NCBI GenBank assembly: GCA_020641055.1
Contig: CP067345.1
Coordinates: forward strand, 22,501-86,500
From: Clostridioides sp. ES-S-0010-02
Lineage (GTDB): Bacteria; Bacillota; Clostridia; Peptostreptococcales; Peptostreptococcaceae
Direction: 5' to 3'
Length of the DNA stretch: 64,000 nucleotides
Shown: one piece after another, positions 63,853 to 64,000 of the stretch
Layout: the number at the start of each line of letters is the position of its first letter
How positions within the stretch are numbered: position 1 is the stretch's first letter
Notes under the pieces: model-generated
Seen by the model: the letters and a program-made list of their open reading frames with translations, nothing else
Told to the model about the DNA's origin: nothing
The model's database searches: none
Translations under genes and position numbers: made by a program

Positions 63853-63878
63853 AAAGATATCTGTAATTAGAAATCTTT
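63853..63878 (-). promoter_or_regulatory. Intercistronic hairpin upstream of gatB
   Basis: Ten-base arms AAAGATTTCT/AGATATCTTT with one mismatch around AATTAC. No T tract follows on the minus strand. Confidence 0.45.
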
Positions 63879-63915
63879 GATAACTTTTTATATTTTTAAT
63901 ACTATTTTTGTATGT

Positions 63916-64000
63916 TTAATTATTCAACTTAGAATTTAATAAATTACTTAAACTTTCTTCTCTTAAATCAATAATATTATTTAACATATTTTCATCTTGG
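63916..64000 (-). CDS. Partial C terminus, probable PTS EIIA (galactitol type) or PTS regulator
   Basis: Open frame entering from the window edge and ending TAA at 63916-63918. The visible 27 residues are polar with Leu, Asn and Asp (LNNIIDLREESLSNLL). The place directly before gatB suggests EIIA or a BglG-type regulator with a EIIA domain. Too little sequence to decide. Confidence 0.5.
   Translation of the reverse strand, partial: QDENMLNNIIDLREESLSNLLNSKLNN

Overview
The window is a 64 kb piece of a low-GC Firmicutes chromosome in which every convincing gene lies on the minus strand. The 16S rRNA, the gene order and the A+T-rich codon use all point to Clostridioides difficile (Peptostreptococcaceae) or a very close relative. 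RpoB residue numbering also fits that species: H502, R505 and V1143 fall exactly at the known rifamycin and fidaxomicin positions. The species call is from memory of the sequences, not from a search. In transcription order the window reads from 64000 down to 1.

Region 1 (64000-58188) is accessory and housekeeping metabolism: the end of a probable PTS IIA gene, galactitol-type PTS IIB and IIC, a two-TM PH-like membrane protein, a class II aldolase, a lipoate-protein ligase, and ispD-ispF of the MEP isoprenoid pathway. Region 2 (58085-49663) is aminoacyl-tRNA synthesis: a proline T-box, two different prolyl-tRNA synthetases (bacterial type with editing domain, then archaeal/eukaryotic-like), gltX, cysS and mini-RNase III. 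Two very small genes (51600-51755 and 53688-53786) lie in the gaps. Region 3 (49557-46806) holds thyX, rlmB, a YacP-type NYN nuclease and sigH.

Region 4 (46732-12106) is the translation and transcription core: tufB; rpmG-secE-nusG-rplK-rplA; rplJ-rplL with an L10 leader; an inserted short-chain dehydrogenase; rpoB-rpoC; rpsL-rpsG-fusA-tufA; then the S10-spc-alpha series from rpsJ to rplQ, including secY, adk, map, a KOW protein, infA and rpoA. Region 5 (11986-6563) is ecfA1-ecfA2-ecfT (energy-coupling module for vitamin uptake), truA, rplM-rpsI and the germination amidase cwlD. Region 6 (6442-1) is an rRNA operon, 16S-tRNA-Ala-23S-5S, followed directly by at least 14 tRNA genes, the last one cut by the window edge.

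Regulation can be read from the DNA. Five ribosomal or RNA-polymerase promoters share the form TTGNNN-17 nt-TAAAAT. There are L10, L13 and L1-type leaders, a T-box, many intrinsic terminators, and several unexplained hairpins (before rpsL, between fusA and tufA, between rpsJ and rplC, on both sides of gatB). The two tuf genes appear identical over about 1.2 kb, which suggests recent gene conversion. I see no prophage, transposon, CRISPR array or clearly new multigene system. The most unusual items are the dehydrogenase inside the rplJL-rpoBC block, the Arg/Gly/Asp/Asn-rich tail on S3, the acidic tail on RpoB, the paired ProRS genes, and the shared TAAAAT promoter form.
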